Part shown: one piece after another, positions 10,791 through 20,826 of the stretch
Numbering within the stretch: the stretch's first letter is position 1
Layout: each line of letters starts with the position of its first letter
DNA from: Pollenia angustigena
Taxonomy: Eukaryota; Arthropoda; Insecta; Diptera; Polleniidae
Reading direction: 5' to 3'
DNA: 64,000 bases
NCBI GenBank assembly: GCA_930367215.1
Contig: OV884058.1
Location: 170,420,478 to 170,484,477 of the forward strand
Notes under the pieces: model-generated
The model's database searches: none
What the model was told of the DNA's origin: nothing
Seen by the model: only the letters and a program-made list of their open reading frames with translations
Made by a program: the position numbers and the translations under genes

Positions 10791-11059
10791 TATGCAGATC
10801 ATTTTTTTGTATTTAACTTCTTTAGTAATTATGGACCTAATGACACTTTTGAAAGTGTCATAACGTCCATTTGCAAAGTGTCATAGTGTCTATGACACTT
10901 TTTGGAGTGTCATAACGTCCATGGACACTATGACACTGGACGTTATGACATGCCACCTTTTGATTTACATTAAGAAACATTGTAAAAAGCCACAGAATAA
11001 AAAATCTATGAAAAAAATTTTAATTTATTTTATATTTTTATGACAGTTATGAAATGTAT

Positions 11060-11290
11060 CATAATATGATTGTTTCTTAATTTATTATGATTAACCTGAT
11101 GATAATATGATTGCTTCTTAGCTTATTATGATTAACATGACAATAATATGATTTTTAGCTTATTATAATTAACATGATAATAATATGATTAGTTGTTAAC
11201 TTATTATGATTAACATGACAATAATTTGATTACTTATTAACTTAGTATGATTAACAGAATAATAATATGATTATGTTGTAATATTACGAG
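11060..11290. repeat. 41 bp AT-rich minisatellite, about 5-6 copies
   Basis: A unit of about 41 bases, AATATGATT..CTTATTATGATTAACATGA, is repeated with small changes. It belongs to the inner end of the 9072-11395 element. Confidence 0.75.
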
Positions 11291-11424
11291 TATATTTAGT
11301 CATAATATAATTTAATAATAATCTTAATATGGTGACTACAAACATGAATCTTATCATAATATGTTGCTCTTAGTTTTTTGTTTTTTCTTTGCGTGTATTA
11401 ACGGCAATCTGGCCAACTGGGTAT

Positions 11425-11860
11425 TTAATATTATACATATCGCTTCTTTATTGCAACAAAGTAATATCTCAAAAATTTTAAGTTACTTAAGCAGAAGTGT
11501 TCCTTCACATCAGTGTTATATCTCAAACTAAACCAAAGTTTAAGCAAAATATATTTTATTAAATCTGAATATAAAGGTACATTTTTAAAACTTTAATCGC
11601 ATTTTGCCAAGTTGGATTTTTCTTGAGATATGACGACGTTGCAGTAAATGAGCGATATGTACGTTAGACCGACTCACCTTATATGGGCAAAAAAAAGTAA
11701 AAGTTCTACCCCCTAAAAATAAAATTTGACATTTTTTATAATGGTTCACAAAATATCTTGGCTCTAGCGATAATCTCCCGTGAGCCTCTAACCACGTCAA
11801 AATAGTGTCCAAAATGGTATTTTTTCATGACTAAAAAATTTGGTAATTTTTTTTGTCCAA
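11425..11860. other. No gene recognised
   Basis: AT-rich DNA between the composite transposon region and the retrotransposon fragment. I see no motif or repeat boundary beyond short open frames. Confidence 0.45.
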
Positions 11861-11863
11861 TAA

Positions 11864-12502
11864 ATACCCCAAGTCTACGTTAATAACCACCGAATAGAAG
11901 CAGTGAATAGAGCTAAGAACTTAGGAGTTATCTTCAATAGCACGTTAACCTGGGCAGATCATGTCACAAATGCCTGTGGAAAAACATTCTCTATGCTACG
12001 TACTCTATGGCCCACACAATACTGTACACCACTCAAAATCAGGCTGCTGCTTGCAAAAACTTACTTAATACCCACCTTAACCTATGCTTGTGAAGTCTTT
12101 TCAAGTTGTGATGCAACAAGTAAAGCGAGACTTAATGTAACGTTCAACAACATAACTAGATACGTATATGGACTTAAGCTTTACGGAAATAGTGAACATA
12201 TCACCTCCTACGCAGCGAAGATTCTCGGCGTACAGTTCCATGATCATATGAAAATACGAACATTGGCATTCTTGCATAAAATCATATCAACTCACGAACC
12301 TGATTACCTTTATAGCCGGCTTAGTTTTAGTCGATTTGGCAGAAACAGAACTTTAATACAAATGAGACACCATACGCTTATTTCAAATTGGCAGTTCTTC
12401 GTAAATGCAATACGTCTTTGGAATACTATTCCTCCAATAATTAGGGAAACCAGCAACGCACAACTTTTTAAAAAAAGAATTATTAATTTTTATTGTAACT
12501 AA
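11864..12502 (+). pseudogene. Non-LTR retrotransposon, C-terminal ORF2 fragment
   Basis: An open frame of about 212 codons runs from 11864 to a TAA at 12500. It has the layout of the region after the reverse transcriptase palm in Jockey/CR1-like elements: AKNLGVIFNSTLTW at the start, a YLIPTLTYACEVF block, a HITSYAAKILGVQ block and an F..AIRLWNTIPPIIR block near the end. The frame is intact but lacks the catalytic domain, so it is a 5'-truncated copy as usual for these elements. A 3' UTR and an A-rich tail of TAAA units follow directly. Clade assignment is approximate. Confidence 0.8.
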
Positions 12503-12786
12503 AACTCTATGCACTTTTTATATACATACATATTTACTTACTGATCTTTTAAAACTTTTTATAACTTACTCTCTATGTCATTATTTAATCTCCTCCTTTT
12601 ACCTGCTCAATAGTTATAACTTAATTAAAATAATTTTTGTTAAATCTTAAAATATTTTTTATATTTTTTTTGTTTTTATTATGCTTAACTGTTAAACAAA
12701 TAACTATGTCCGCTCTTCTATTAGTATAAAAAACTTTTGTTTTGTTATAGAAGCTACCAACTTATAAATAAATAAATAAATAAAAT
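12503..12786 (+). mobile_element. 3' UTR and (TAAA)n tail of the retrotransposon
   Basis: Non-coding sequence follows the stop codon and ends in repeated TAAATAAATAAA at about 12765-12785. This is the usual tail of a non-LTR retrotransposon inserted by target-primed reverse transcription. Confidence 0.75.
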
Positions 12787-12934
12787 AAAAATTTTTGATC
12801 AAATCTTAAATGACCCAATATAATAGATAATTAGGAATTCTTTGATTCTGCATTAAAACATTTTAATCTTTTTGCGAATATAGTTCAGGTTATTACAAAT
12901 ACCTTTTTAAATGTGCCTTGATAGCAATTATATT

Positions 12935-13061
12935 CACCCCTATCGCGAATAAAAATTCCTTGGGAGTTTTTTCCCTTCTCCCATTTTTCCAATGTTAATT
13001 CAATTGTAAAAATGGGAAAAGGGAAAAAACTCCCAAGTAATTTTTATTCACGATAGGGGTG
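12935..13061. mobile_element. 127 bp palindromic MITE
   Basis: CACCCCTATCGCGAATAAAA at the left is inverted at the right end, and the inner CTTGGGAGTTTTTTCCC arms also pair, so nearly the whole element folds back on itself. ATT lies on both sides (possible 3 bp TSD). Related diverged copies occur near 2626 and at 46386-46474. Confidence 0.75.
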
Positions 13062-13159
13062 ATTATTTTTTTAAGTATACATTGACGCCTTAGTTAGTGA
13101 AAGAATAGGAGAAGTAAAAAGTGATCGATCAGGAAAAGAGAAAGTTATGGAAGATAATA

Positions 13160-15220
13160 AATCGGACAGCACAAGAAAACACAACCATACCAAACAGAAA
13201 ACTGCCTGCCGCGCAGCCAGTTCATTCCCATTACAAATCACGTCGAATTCTCGAGCCCAATTCGCGCAAAAATCTGCTACCTAGCAACCTCAGCCTGCTG
13301 TTCTGTAGCCTGGGACAGTGGCACAGAAAGTGGTAACCCGTCTCCGACTTCTCTGGGTTGTCACACAACCCCATTTATCCGGCAATTCAAATACCATTCT
13401 CACCGCCATCCTGCCTATCATACAGTGGCCCGTGTTAAAACCTATCATGGTCCTGACGCAGATCCTAATCTTGCCCTCGCCTGCAAACTGTCGGGATCCT
13501 CCATTTTCAGTATTGCAAACTCATCAGCTATCTCGTTTCCGGTGAACCTCAATACATAATTTCCTGAGATTTCTCCTAGAACCCTCCTGCGATCATCCAC
13601 TAGCCTGAAGTTCACATAAGCCCATCAAGTCCCTAAGAACCGCCTTTCTGTTTACAGAGATAGTGTCCTCAGAGACTCTGGCAATGATGCTCCCTCCGAT
13701 TCCACGGCCCTGCAAGCATAGTAGGCATTGAGACCCCTTCGTAGTCTCTCCAGAGTATTCCTCTTTCAGGACAGTTCAAAAAAACTCCTAGATACTTAGC
13801 ACTATCAGAATGCCTAAGCTCTACTTCTTAACCTAAAATTGTCCACCTTGTACCTCCGGATTGACTCTCAGACCCTTATCAGTCGCCCATGCTGACAGTT
13901 CGCCCAGCACCCCTTGCATGACTTCGCTGATTGTCGGCAGAAACTTGTCCGTTACCAATATCCGCGTAGATGATGCGGGGTCTTCCTAGTCACAAGTTTC
14001 ATTAAGCGCTAGTTTCCCCAGTCCGAGTGAATAACCAAGAATAACGGAACCCCTAAATCACTTAGTGCCTTCCTAATAGCCTATATCCTTAAATTGTTAA
14101 AACTCCTATATCCAGGAATGCCGCCAAGGTGTATTCCTTGTTTTGCAATCCCCGTCCTTTATGACCCTCCACATCATGAAGCGCATTCTTAACAGACCTA
14201 CCTTTAAGATAGGCGGGCTGAGCGCCGCTGATAATGCCGGCGTTAGTCTTCGTCCTCAGATGGAGATCAATCAGTCTTTCTAATGTCTACCTGCCTTAGG
14301 TATGAAAATAACCCTGACCTCTCTCCACCCTCTAGGAATGTGGCCGTTTAGCAAACATACCCTGAATAGTTCAACTAGCAATAGAAGTGATGATCCCTAG
14401 ATATTCTGAAGCATAGCCGGAAAGATACCATCTGGTCCTGCCGATTTGTACGACAAAAAAGTATTAACCTTCCATGTAACCTTATCCTCGAGCCTGACCA
14501 AGAAGAAGGGTTACCACATCCCATCAGTTACCCCATCCCTGGATCCAAACATCCTGGCAAGTGAGTCTCCATAAGCAAACAGAGATACTCGAAGCTAGAA
14601 TCCTTCCACTAGTCGTAAGGTCTCTGAATAAATCCTGGGTCCGCAGGGTCCTTGGTTAAAGTTCTTCTTAACATGGACATCTCATTTACCATTCCACTGA
14701 CTCGCTTTATTTGATCCACGAGTCCCTTTTCACCCTTCGAGTGTCTCCTTTATAACTTTTATAACTTACGCTAAAGTTACTCCAGTTCTCCTTCCTACCT
14801 TCGCTCTATTGAACAACCTGACAGTGGTCCTTTGAGTCTTCAACTCGCCTGTTTACTTTCTCGGTTGCTAGCGCCTACCCGGAAAGTTCAGCGTAAAAGA
14901 TCGGTCATAGCTACTGGTCAATACCACCGTAAAGGTACCCCCTTAGGTGTTCCACACCGGCCGAAGTCGACACCCAATCTTGTGTAACTTCACCAAATCC
15001 GAAAAAGGATACCAGTTCGCCCCTCTTGGATTCCTTTATGAACAACTTCTTTTTTACTTTCAAGGCTTAGATAAATGGACAGACGACTATGGTCAGAGAA
15101 GGAAAATCCCAAAGCCGCCCGCCAATCATCCACTAAGTCTCTATAGTTCGTCAATGGTTTATTGGTGCCAACCAATCTATTCCTATTCCCCCTATTACAG
15201 ATATAAAGATCGCTAGTAGA
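13160..15220 (-). pseudogene. Decayed RNase H-bearing non-LTR retrotransposon
   Basis: The minus-strand translation shows, in order from 15216 downward, three parts. First is an endonuclease end with DWRAALGFSFSDHS (about 15090). Second is a reverse transcriptase tail with FLPTISEVMQGVLGELSAWA followed by KGLRVNPE and an AKYLGVF block (13960-13770). Third is an RNase H-like stretch with FTGNEIADEFA (about 13530) and a final CHCP..R segment near 13300. This order fits the I/LOA/R1 group that carries RNase H. Frameshifts, stops and internal deletions are frequent. Its GC content is clearly above that of its surroundings, which sets its limits. Confidence 0.7.
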
Positions 15221-15235
15221 GTTTGTACGCGGGGA

Positions 15236-15310
15236 AGAATTCCCGGGAATCCCGGAACATTTTTTTTTAATTAATCCCGGGAAATTTATTCCGGGAATTT
15301 TCGGGAATTA
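15236..15310. repeat. CCCGGGAAT-rich short repeat
   Basis: Several overlapping words of the type TTCCCGGGAATCCCGG occur in both orientations. They may be the terminal region of the hAT relic that follows. No matching right end was found. Confidence 0.4.
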
Positions 15311-15621
15311 ATAAAGTTTTTTGATATTTTAATTTGTTAGCATAGTTAAAATCAAAAAAATTACAAAAAACTACATACAAATCGAACTATTTTTCCTACG
15401 CCAATAAATCAACGGTCTTTTTAATTGCTGATGAAATGTCTAAAAAGCTTCTTGAAGTAGAAAATGAAAATGTACACGAGACACCAGAACTATATACAAA
15501 TTCTAAAAAAATAAATGTAATGAAAATACAAAAGCCTGAAAAAAATCTTAAAAAAAGAATTTGACGTCTATGAAGTTACGGGTAATAGGCCACAAATTTA
15601 TAATCTTTCTATGGTGCGCTT

Positions 15622-15756
15622 CTTACTATAAAACCAACGTCTGTAGAAAGCGAGAGCACGTTTTCGGTAGCAGGCAATATTATATCAGCAAGGATTAGAA
15701 ATAGAATCTCTGATGAGCTTTTAAATGCTTTAATAACGCTAAAAACAATTTCTTAA
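15622..15756 (+). pseudogene. hAT transposase dimerisation-domain fragment
   Basis: A 44-codon frame ending at a TAA has the hAT C-terminal signature: a KPTSVESESTFSVAG block (family form SER.FS.AG), then IISARIRNRISDELLNAL, then a short tail. The critical Arg of the ER pair is Ser here. Only the last part of the transposase is present, with further degenerate coding traces from about 15430. Confidence 0.75.
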
Positions 15757-16405
15757 AAGAAAATTAATTTTACCAAATTGCTATTTAAAATAACTACTAA
15801 ATATTAATAAGTTTTAATAATTCGTGATCTCCAAAAAAAAAAATATATACATAGGTAATTCCCATAGCTGTAAGATGTGAATAAAATAGAAAATTAAATT
15901 TTTTAAATTGGATATTTAGCTAATATTTTTCGCTGAAAATAAAATCAATCTATGTTCAAATTTTATTGATATAAATTTTTGATAATTAATTTTTCTTGAA
16001 TCAATTTAAATTCGATAGTAATGTATTTAAAATGAAAAACAATAATTGTAGATTGAATTATCTTTTTACGTTAAATATACAATTTATTAATATTCGTTGG
16101 AACATAATAAAATTGTATATATTTGAATATAAAAAACTTGAATAATATTCATATTTATTTTATTAAAATGTAAAGAAATCTAATAAAAACTAAATGATTT
16201 TATTCAAACCAAGGCCCATCTTTCAATGGGCCTTGATTCAAACAAACTATAAAAAATTTAAAAATATTTAAATTATAAATTATTGAATACATGATATTCA
16301 AAAAAAAAAAAAAAAAAAATATAAAATTTCTTATTCCAAAATTTTTTTAACAAATTATTTTATTTTACTATTTTTAAACCAAATTTATTAAAATTACAAA
16401 ACATT

Positions 16406-16570
16406 ATGGTCTTGAAGAACAATACAGGAGTTTGCTTTAAGAACTGTTTTTTTAAAATTAATAGTTGTTCAAAATTATCATCAGTTAAAGAATTTATCCT
16501 TGGGCTATTCAATAATCCTGCTAGTGAAAAAAGTCTCTCGACTGGTGCTGAAGATGTAATTGGTGTGTTA
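16406..16570 (-). pseudogene. Second hAT transposase C-terminal fragment
   Basis: On the minus strand one frame reads TSSAPVERLFSLAG followed by a basic segment and DDNFEQLLILKKQF, the canonical end of a BED-type hAT transposase with the ERLFS.AG block intact. No start, catalytic core or BED finger is found. It faces the fragment at 15622 and could be from another hAT family. Confidence 0.75.
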
Positions 16571-16579
16571 TATTTTAAA

Positions 16580-17270
16580 AAAATTTCATAGATTCTCGGA
16601 TATTTCTTTAAGTTTTTTAAATATACATCAATATAGATAATAGTTAATTTTCAGATGGTGTAATAACCTTTTCATTTGCATCTAGAAACAAAGAAAACAT
16701 CATTTAAAAAAGAATAAAGAAAACTTCCGGGGAATTTTTCTTTAACACTTTAATCTACTTCAAAAAACAACTATGGCGTATACGCCAGCGGTAATCCGGC
16801 TGACTTGTTTATAAGGGGACAGAGTTTGTTTAAAATTTAACGATACAAGTGTGAAGATAAAAGTTTTTTAAAGCATGTGAAAGTTTAAGCATGTTAAAAA
16901 TTTATTATTGATAATTAAGTTACCTGTTCCATACTCTAAAAATAACGCACATTGTTTAACATCACAATTCTGTTGCACATTTTGTGCAACTATTAATTTG
17001 TTAATTTCAGAAATTACAATTTCATGTAAAACTTTTTATTTAAAATATTGAAAAAAAATTGACAACTTTCTTTTTAATAAATCAAAGTATTTATAATTTT
17101 TTTTTCAAATAATATTATTTGGAAGTTTTTTTGTTGAATTAGTGTATTTAGATTTTTTTTTAAATAAAACTATTTGGAAGTTTTTTGTGATGAATAAAAT
17201 TATTTGTAAATTTTTTAATGAATATTGAAAAAAAAACAAATATTTTTATTTGAATCAAATCAGAGAAAAA
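16580..17270. other. AT-rich DNA, no gene recognised
   Basis: Poly(A/T) runs and low-complexity sequence lie between the hAT fragments and the nested Transib block. No coding signal. Confidence 0.5.
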
Positions 17271-17303
17271 TATCACTCAGTTTAGATGAGGGCTTTTACG
17301 ACG

Positions 17304-17342
17304 CACAGTAGCGCCCGTAGAACAAACGAGGTTGCAAAAATC
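17304..17342 (+). promoter_or_regulatory. Transib left terminal signal, RSS-like
   Basis: The heptamer-like CACAGTA is followed by a 23-base spacer and the nonamer-like GCAAAAATC. V(D)J recombination signals have CACAGTG, 12 or 23 bases, and ACAAAAACC. This is the presumed transposase binding and nicking site. Confidence 0.75.
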
Positions 17343-17943
17343 AAAATTTTCATGAGCGCCGACGAAGTTTTGAATAAACTCATGTTATAGGAAACTTTTC
17401 AACGATTTCAAATCTGCCACTCTTAATAATATCACATTTTTAGTTTAGAAGATATAGCCGTTCAAAGTTGACCGACTTTCGGTTTTCAAAAAAACACACA
17501 ATTTTTAGTAAATTTGTTGCGATTTCAGGTGTAATATCACGAAAAATAGGTAACGAATCGCCTTATTTTTTGTTTGTATTGATTGATGCATTTATTAAAT
17601 GTGTAATGATAAAAAAAAAATGAACTGTTTGCTTTGTGTTTCTCCTGGTAAATCACTATTTAAAAACTATCCGTTTTTTCACTATTTTTCAACTTTGACG
17701 GAAAATAACAAAAATCTATATTTTTCTATATTTGCCATATTTGCAAAATCTGTTCTTTGATTATTTCTTTACATAATTCAAAAATTTTATCTGCCCGTAC
17801 GTGCCCGTTTGGCTTCTAGAGGTAAAAAAGGTTAAAAAGACATGGTTGCAGAAATTGTATGACAGTAGTTTGATCTAAAATCTAAAAAAACTACTCATTG
17901 AAATTAGCAGGTACGTACCTCACTTAAACAATACTTTGGCGTA

Positions 17944-18241
17944 CAAATGGTCAAGAACAATATTGACTACAGGTAGGCACAAATCTTATTTGGACACGTG
18001 CATAATATCAAAATTGCATTATTCAGCCTAATTCCATTTGTATGCAGGGAACAGGTAAATTTTTCGGCATGGTAGCATAAGCCTATATATTGCAAATGGT
18101 CAAGAACAATATTGACTACAGGTAGGCACAAATCTTATTTGGACACGTGCATAATATAAAAATGCATTATTCAGCCTAAATCCATATGTATGTAGGGAAC
18201 AGGTACATTTTTCGGCATGGTAGCATAAGCCTATATATTGC
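17944..18241 (+). repeat. Tandem duplication, 149 bp, upstream of transposase
   Basis: Copy one runs 17944-18092 and copy two 18093-18241, both starting CAAATGGTCAAGAACAATAT and nearly identical. They lie just before the transposase start, in the likely leader or promoter region. Confidence 0.9.
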
Positions 18242-18328
18242 AAAATAAGCATAATGCCTGGATTAGTCTACGACTGAAAGTTGGCGCAACAATTACTGAA
18301 ACCATTAAACAATTTAAGTACTGAAAAC

Positions 18329-20332
18329 ATGGCGTTGAACAATTTTAAATTATTTGAACTGTTTAGAAAGTCAACCACACCAAATTTTTTCACGGAAGCT
18401 GCTTTAGAAGAACTTGATAGCTTATACGGAAATATTGAGAGAAGCGAAATTATAAAAAATAATTTTTATCTGATATATGCAAATATTAAGGCAAAATGGG
18501 TGAAATCTAATCGAACCATTCAGAACTTCAACTCCAAATACGAGGACTGGCTTAATGAAGATACCATCCTGGATATATTGGCAGTAGATAAACCCACCAC
18601 ATCAACCAGAGGAGCAAAAGGAAGGCCAAAAAAAAGTATTGAGGAGTGTTCAATTTTCACAAGAAAGAGGAAACTTGCCGATGCCACCAATGACTTGACC
18701 ACGAAGCAATTATCGGAAGCGCTGTCTATTAAATTTACAAAGGATAGTGAAAGAGTTAGGTCGCACATAACCAAATCTGTTGCTGATGCAAGCCCACTGC
18801 GACTAAAAAGGATTAAGGAAAGCATTCCCACGCCCACAAACGCACACATTAAAAAGTATGGTTCCGAAGAAGCCTTGGCCTTGTTTATGGACTTAGAACT
18901 TTCCAAAGAGAAATATGAGAAACTACGGGCATCTTTAACGCGACACGGCGCTGACGTTTTACCCGGATACAAGCATATTACGCAAGCCAAAATAAATTCA
19001 CGACCACTGCATACGGAATTTACGGAAGTCTCTGCGAAAGCCAATCTGCAGGATCTCATGGGCCATACAGCAAAACGGTTGTTGGAGAGTCTTCCTGAAA
19101 ATGAGGTGAAAATTCTTCCTGAGAAGTTGACATTGATCAGCAAATGGGGCTGCGATGGAACATCCGGACAAAGCGTTTATAAGCAAAGGATATCTTCCGA
19201 TGACGCTACAATATCGGACGGAAATATGTTTATGGCATCTGTTGTTCCTTTGCGGCTTAAATCGGATGTTTCCCTTCACTGGAAAAATCCACGTCCGTCA
19301 TCAGTGCATTATTGCCGACCAATAATGTTTCAGTTTGCAAGGGAATCGGCAGAACTCATAAGGACCACGGTGAAGGACATTGAAGAACAAATAAGCAAGA
19401 TTAAGCCTACAAAGCTGCAAATTGGAGAAGGAAAATATATTGAATGCAATTACGAGTTCCATCTGACCATGGTTGACGGAAAAGTCGTAAACGAACTGAC
19501 AGGAACAACCTCAACAATGTCATGCCCGATTTGCAAAAAGAGTCAGAAGAACTTTGGTAATTTAAACGATTCTACAAATGAGGAGAATTACGAATATGGA
19601 ATGTCACCATTGCACGCAAGGATAAGGTGTATGGAATTCTTGCTAAAACTGGCGTATACCCTACCACAAGAGGAGGAAAACTTCGATGAAAATACATCAA
19701 TAAAGGATAAGGAAAAGATCAGAAAGAAGCAAATACAGGATGCTTTTTTTAAACAAGTTGGACTAAAAGTAGACTGTCCCAAGCACGGATACGGTAACTC
19801 AAACGATGGAAACACTTCTAGGAGATTTTTTGAAAATGATGAGGCAGTAACTAGAATCACTGGAATTGACAATCAAATCGTGAAAAGATTGGGAACGATC
19901 TTGGATGTTTTAAACTGCAAAGAAAATGTCAATTCTACAAAATATGGAGAATATGCGTCGAAAACTGCATCTCTTTTAGCAGAAATGTATCCACAGAAGA
20001 AGTTGACCCCGACCGTCCATAAAATATTGGCGCATGGCAAAGATATAATTGAGTACCAGTCTTTGCCAATTGGAGAGCTTTCTGAAGAAGCACAGGAGTC
20101 TCTTAACAAATTTTATAAAAAATATAGATTGCAGAACACATTCAAAGCATCAAGGGTAAGGCAAAATGAGGACCTCTTCAACATGTTGGCAGCATCTTCC
20201 GATCCACTTATATCTTCCCTGCGGCATGTGAAGTCACGAATAGAGTTAGAAAATAATTATAGTTTAGAAATGGTTAGTCTTTTAGATATACCTTCTCTTA
20301 CGAACTGTGATGAATATTTTACAGAAAATTGA
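18329..20332 (+). CDS. Transib transposase (RAG1 core-like), intact
   Basis: This 667-codon frame encodes a DDE transposase that would cut the element at its CAC ends through a hairpin mechanism, as known for Transib and RAG1. The first ATG is at 18329; the frame is open for 16 codons before it without another ATG. Catalytic candidates are Asp276 in KWGCDGTSG, Asp383 in MVDGK and Glu590 in SEEAQESLNK, matching RAG1 D600/D708/E962 in order. Zinc ligands are also present: Cys399 and Cys402 (CPIC), His564 and His569 (VHKILAHG). The N-terminal 100 residues are followed by a basic RGAKGRPKK stretch near residue 96, an AT-hook-like or nuclear signal. There is no stop or frameshift. The length is usual for the family. 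A decayed relative lies at 59.4-60.75 kb. Confidence 0.92.
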   Translation: MALNNFKLFELFRKSTTPNFFTEAALEELDSLYGNIERSEIIKNNFYLIYANIKAKWVKSNRTIQNFNSKYEDWLNEDTILDILAVDKPTTSTRGAKGRPKKSIEECSIFTRKRKLADATNDLTTKQLSEALSIKFTKDSERVRSHITKSVADASPLRLKRIKESIPTPTNAHIKKYGSEEALALFMDLELSKEKYEKLRASLTRHGADVLPGYKHITQAKINSRPLHTEFTEVSAKANLQDLMGHTAKRLLESLPENEVKILPEKLTLISKWGCDGTSGQSVYKQRISSDDATISDGNMFMASVVPLRLKSDVSLHWKNPRPSSVHYCRPIMFQFARESAELIRTTVKDIEEQISKIKPTKLQIGEGKYIECNYEFHLTMVDGKVVNELTGTTSTMSCPICKKSQKNFGNLNDSTNEENYEYGMSPLHARIRCMEFLLKLAYTLPQEEENFDENTSIKDKEKIRKKQIQDAFFKQVGLKVDCPKHGYGNSNDGNTSRRFFENDEAVTRITGIDNQIVKRLGTILDVLNCKENVNSTKYGEYASKTASLLAEMYPQKKLTPTVHKILAHGKDIIEYQSLPIGELSEEAQESLNKFYKKYRLQNTFKASRVRQNEDLFNMLAASSDPLISSLRHVKSRIELENNYSLEMVSLLDIPSLTNCDEYFTEN

Positions 20333-20613
20333 AAAAATAAATTTAAAAAAAAATAATTTTTTTTTTAATTTGTTGGGTAATAATTTAAAACATAAAAACC
20401 TAAAGAAAAAAAATAAAAACAATCTAAAAATGTAAAAATAATTTTTTTTAGTTACCATAAAATTGATTTTTCTACTAATTTTAACTTTGATAACCCATAA
20501 TTAGGCCCCTACAGAGCGTAGCACCCTTTCCAAACGCTCATTTCATAGGCTGAACAGTTATCTATCATATGCTGTTTAAACTGTTCAATTATCTTATTCG
20601 GTTCAAAAGATAT

Positions 20614-20651
20614 GATTTTTGCAACGAAAAAACTCAAATGGCGCCACTGTG
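20614..20651 (-). promoter_or_regulatory. Transib right terminal signal, RSS-like
   Basis: Read inward from 20651: CACAGTG, a 22-base spacer, then GCAAAAATC. The heptamer equals the consensus V(D)J heptamer exactly. The spacing differs by one base from the left end. Confidence 0.75.
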
Positions 20652-20826
20652 CGACGTCGCTTTGTCGACGTCTCTTTTGGTTTGTTGGTGAGCGGTGTAG
20701 AAAAGAAAGAGGGGTTAACAAAATGTCCCGTTTTGTATTTTGCATGTCGTTTTTTACATTTCTCTTTTAACTTTTTCTGTTTACGTTTTATTCTTTTTCT
20801 TACTTTGAAGTGTGTGGTTGAAAATA

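Larger units (their letters stand above)
9959..10957. mobile_element. 999 bp foldback-type transposon with 8 bp TSD
   Basis: The terminal inverted repeats are identical for 36 bases (9959-9994 and 10922-10957, starting GGTGGCATGTCATAAC). They are flanked by a perfect 8 bp duplication, TTTTGATT, at 9951-9958 and 10958-10965. Inside the ends are more GTGTCATAACGTCCA-type words, then opposed arrays of an 82 bp repeat, then a small MITE. Tandem repeats inside long inverted ends plus an 8 bp TSD fit Foldback/Galileo-type members of the P superfamily. No transposase is present, so it would need one supplied elsewhere. The perfect TSD and TIR point to recent insertion. Confidence 0.8.
9072..11395. 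mobile_element. CACGCAGAGAAAAA-ended element (interrupted)
   Basis: The left end CACGCAGAGAAAAA at 9072 and the right end, an inverted CACGCAAAGAAAAA finishing at 11395, are each flanked by TA. This is a mariner-like target choice. The interior near both ends is rich in AT words built around CATGATAA/TTATCATG. The middle is split by younger insertions (9532-9951, 9959-10957). No coding region is recognised. Confidence 0.5.
8391..11422. mobile_element. Composite region bounded by ACCCAGTTGGCCA repeats
   Basis: A 13-base inverted repeat, ACCCAGTTGGCCA, sits at 8391-8403 and inverted at 11410-11422. Everything between looks like mobile DNA: at least four further inverted-repeat elements are nested inside. 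No target duplication is evident at the outer ends. The outermost element is therefore less certain than the inner ones, and no transposase gene is found. Confidence 0.45.
17304..20651 (+). mobile_element. Full-length Transib transposon with 5 bp TSD CGACG
   Basis: The element starts CACAGTAGCGCC and ends GGCGCCACTGTG. A perfect 5 bp duplication, CGACG, flanks it at 17299-17303 and 20652-20656. A GC-rich 5 bp TSD and CAC ends are the known marks of the Transib superfamily, the cut-and-paste transposons related to RAG1. It carries one uninterrupted transposase frame (18329-20332) in plus orientation. The target was the CGACGTCG palindrome in the terminal repeat of a MITE. Ends, TSD and gene are all intact, so activity is possible. 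Confidence 0.93.

Noticed and set aside
10506..10886. 126-codon open frame starting in the 82 bp repeats
   Set aside because: It begins in repeat units and runs through a MITE. The same peptide start recurs in the opposed array, so it is repeat-derived.
18520..19143. 207-codon antisense frame inside the Transib transposase
   Set aside because: It lies wholly within the strongly supported plus-strand transposase and has no recognisable domain.
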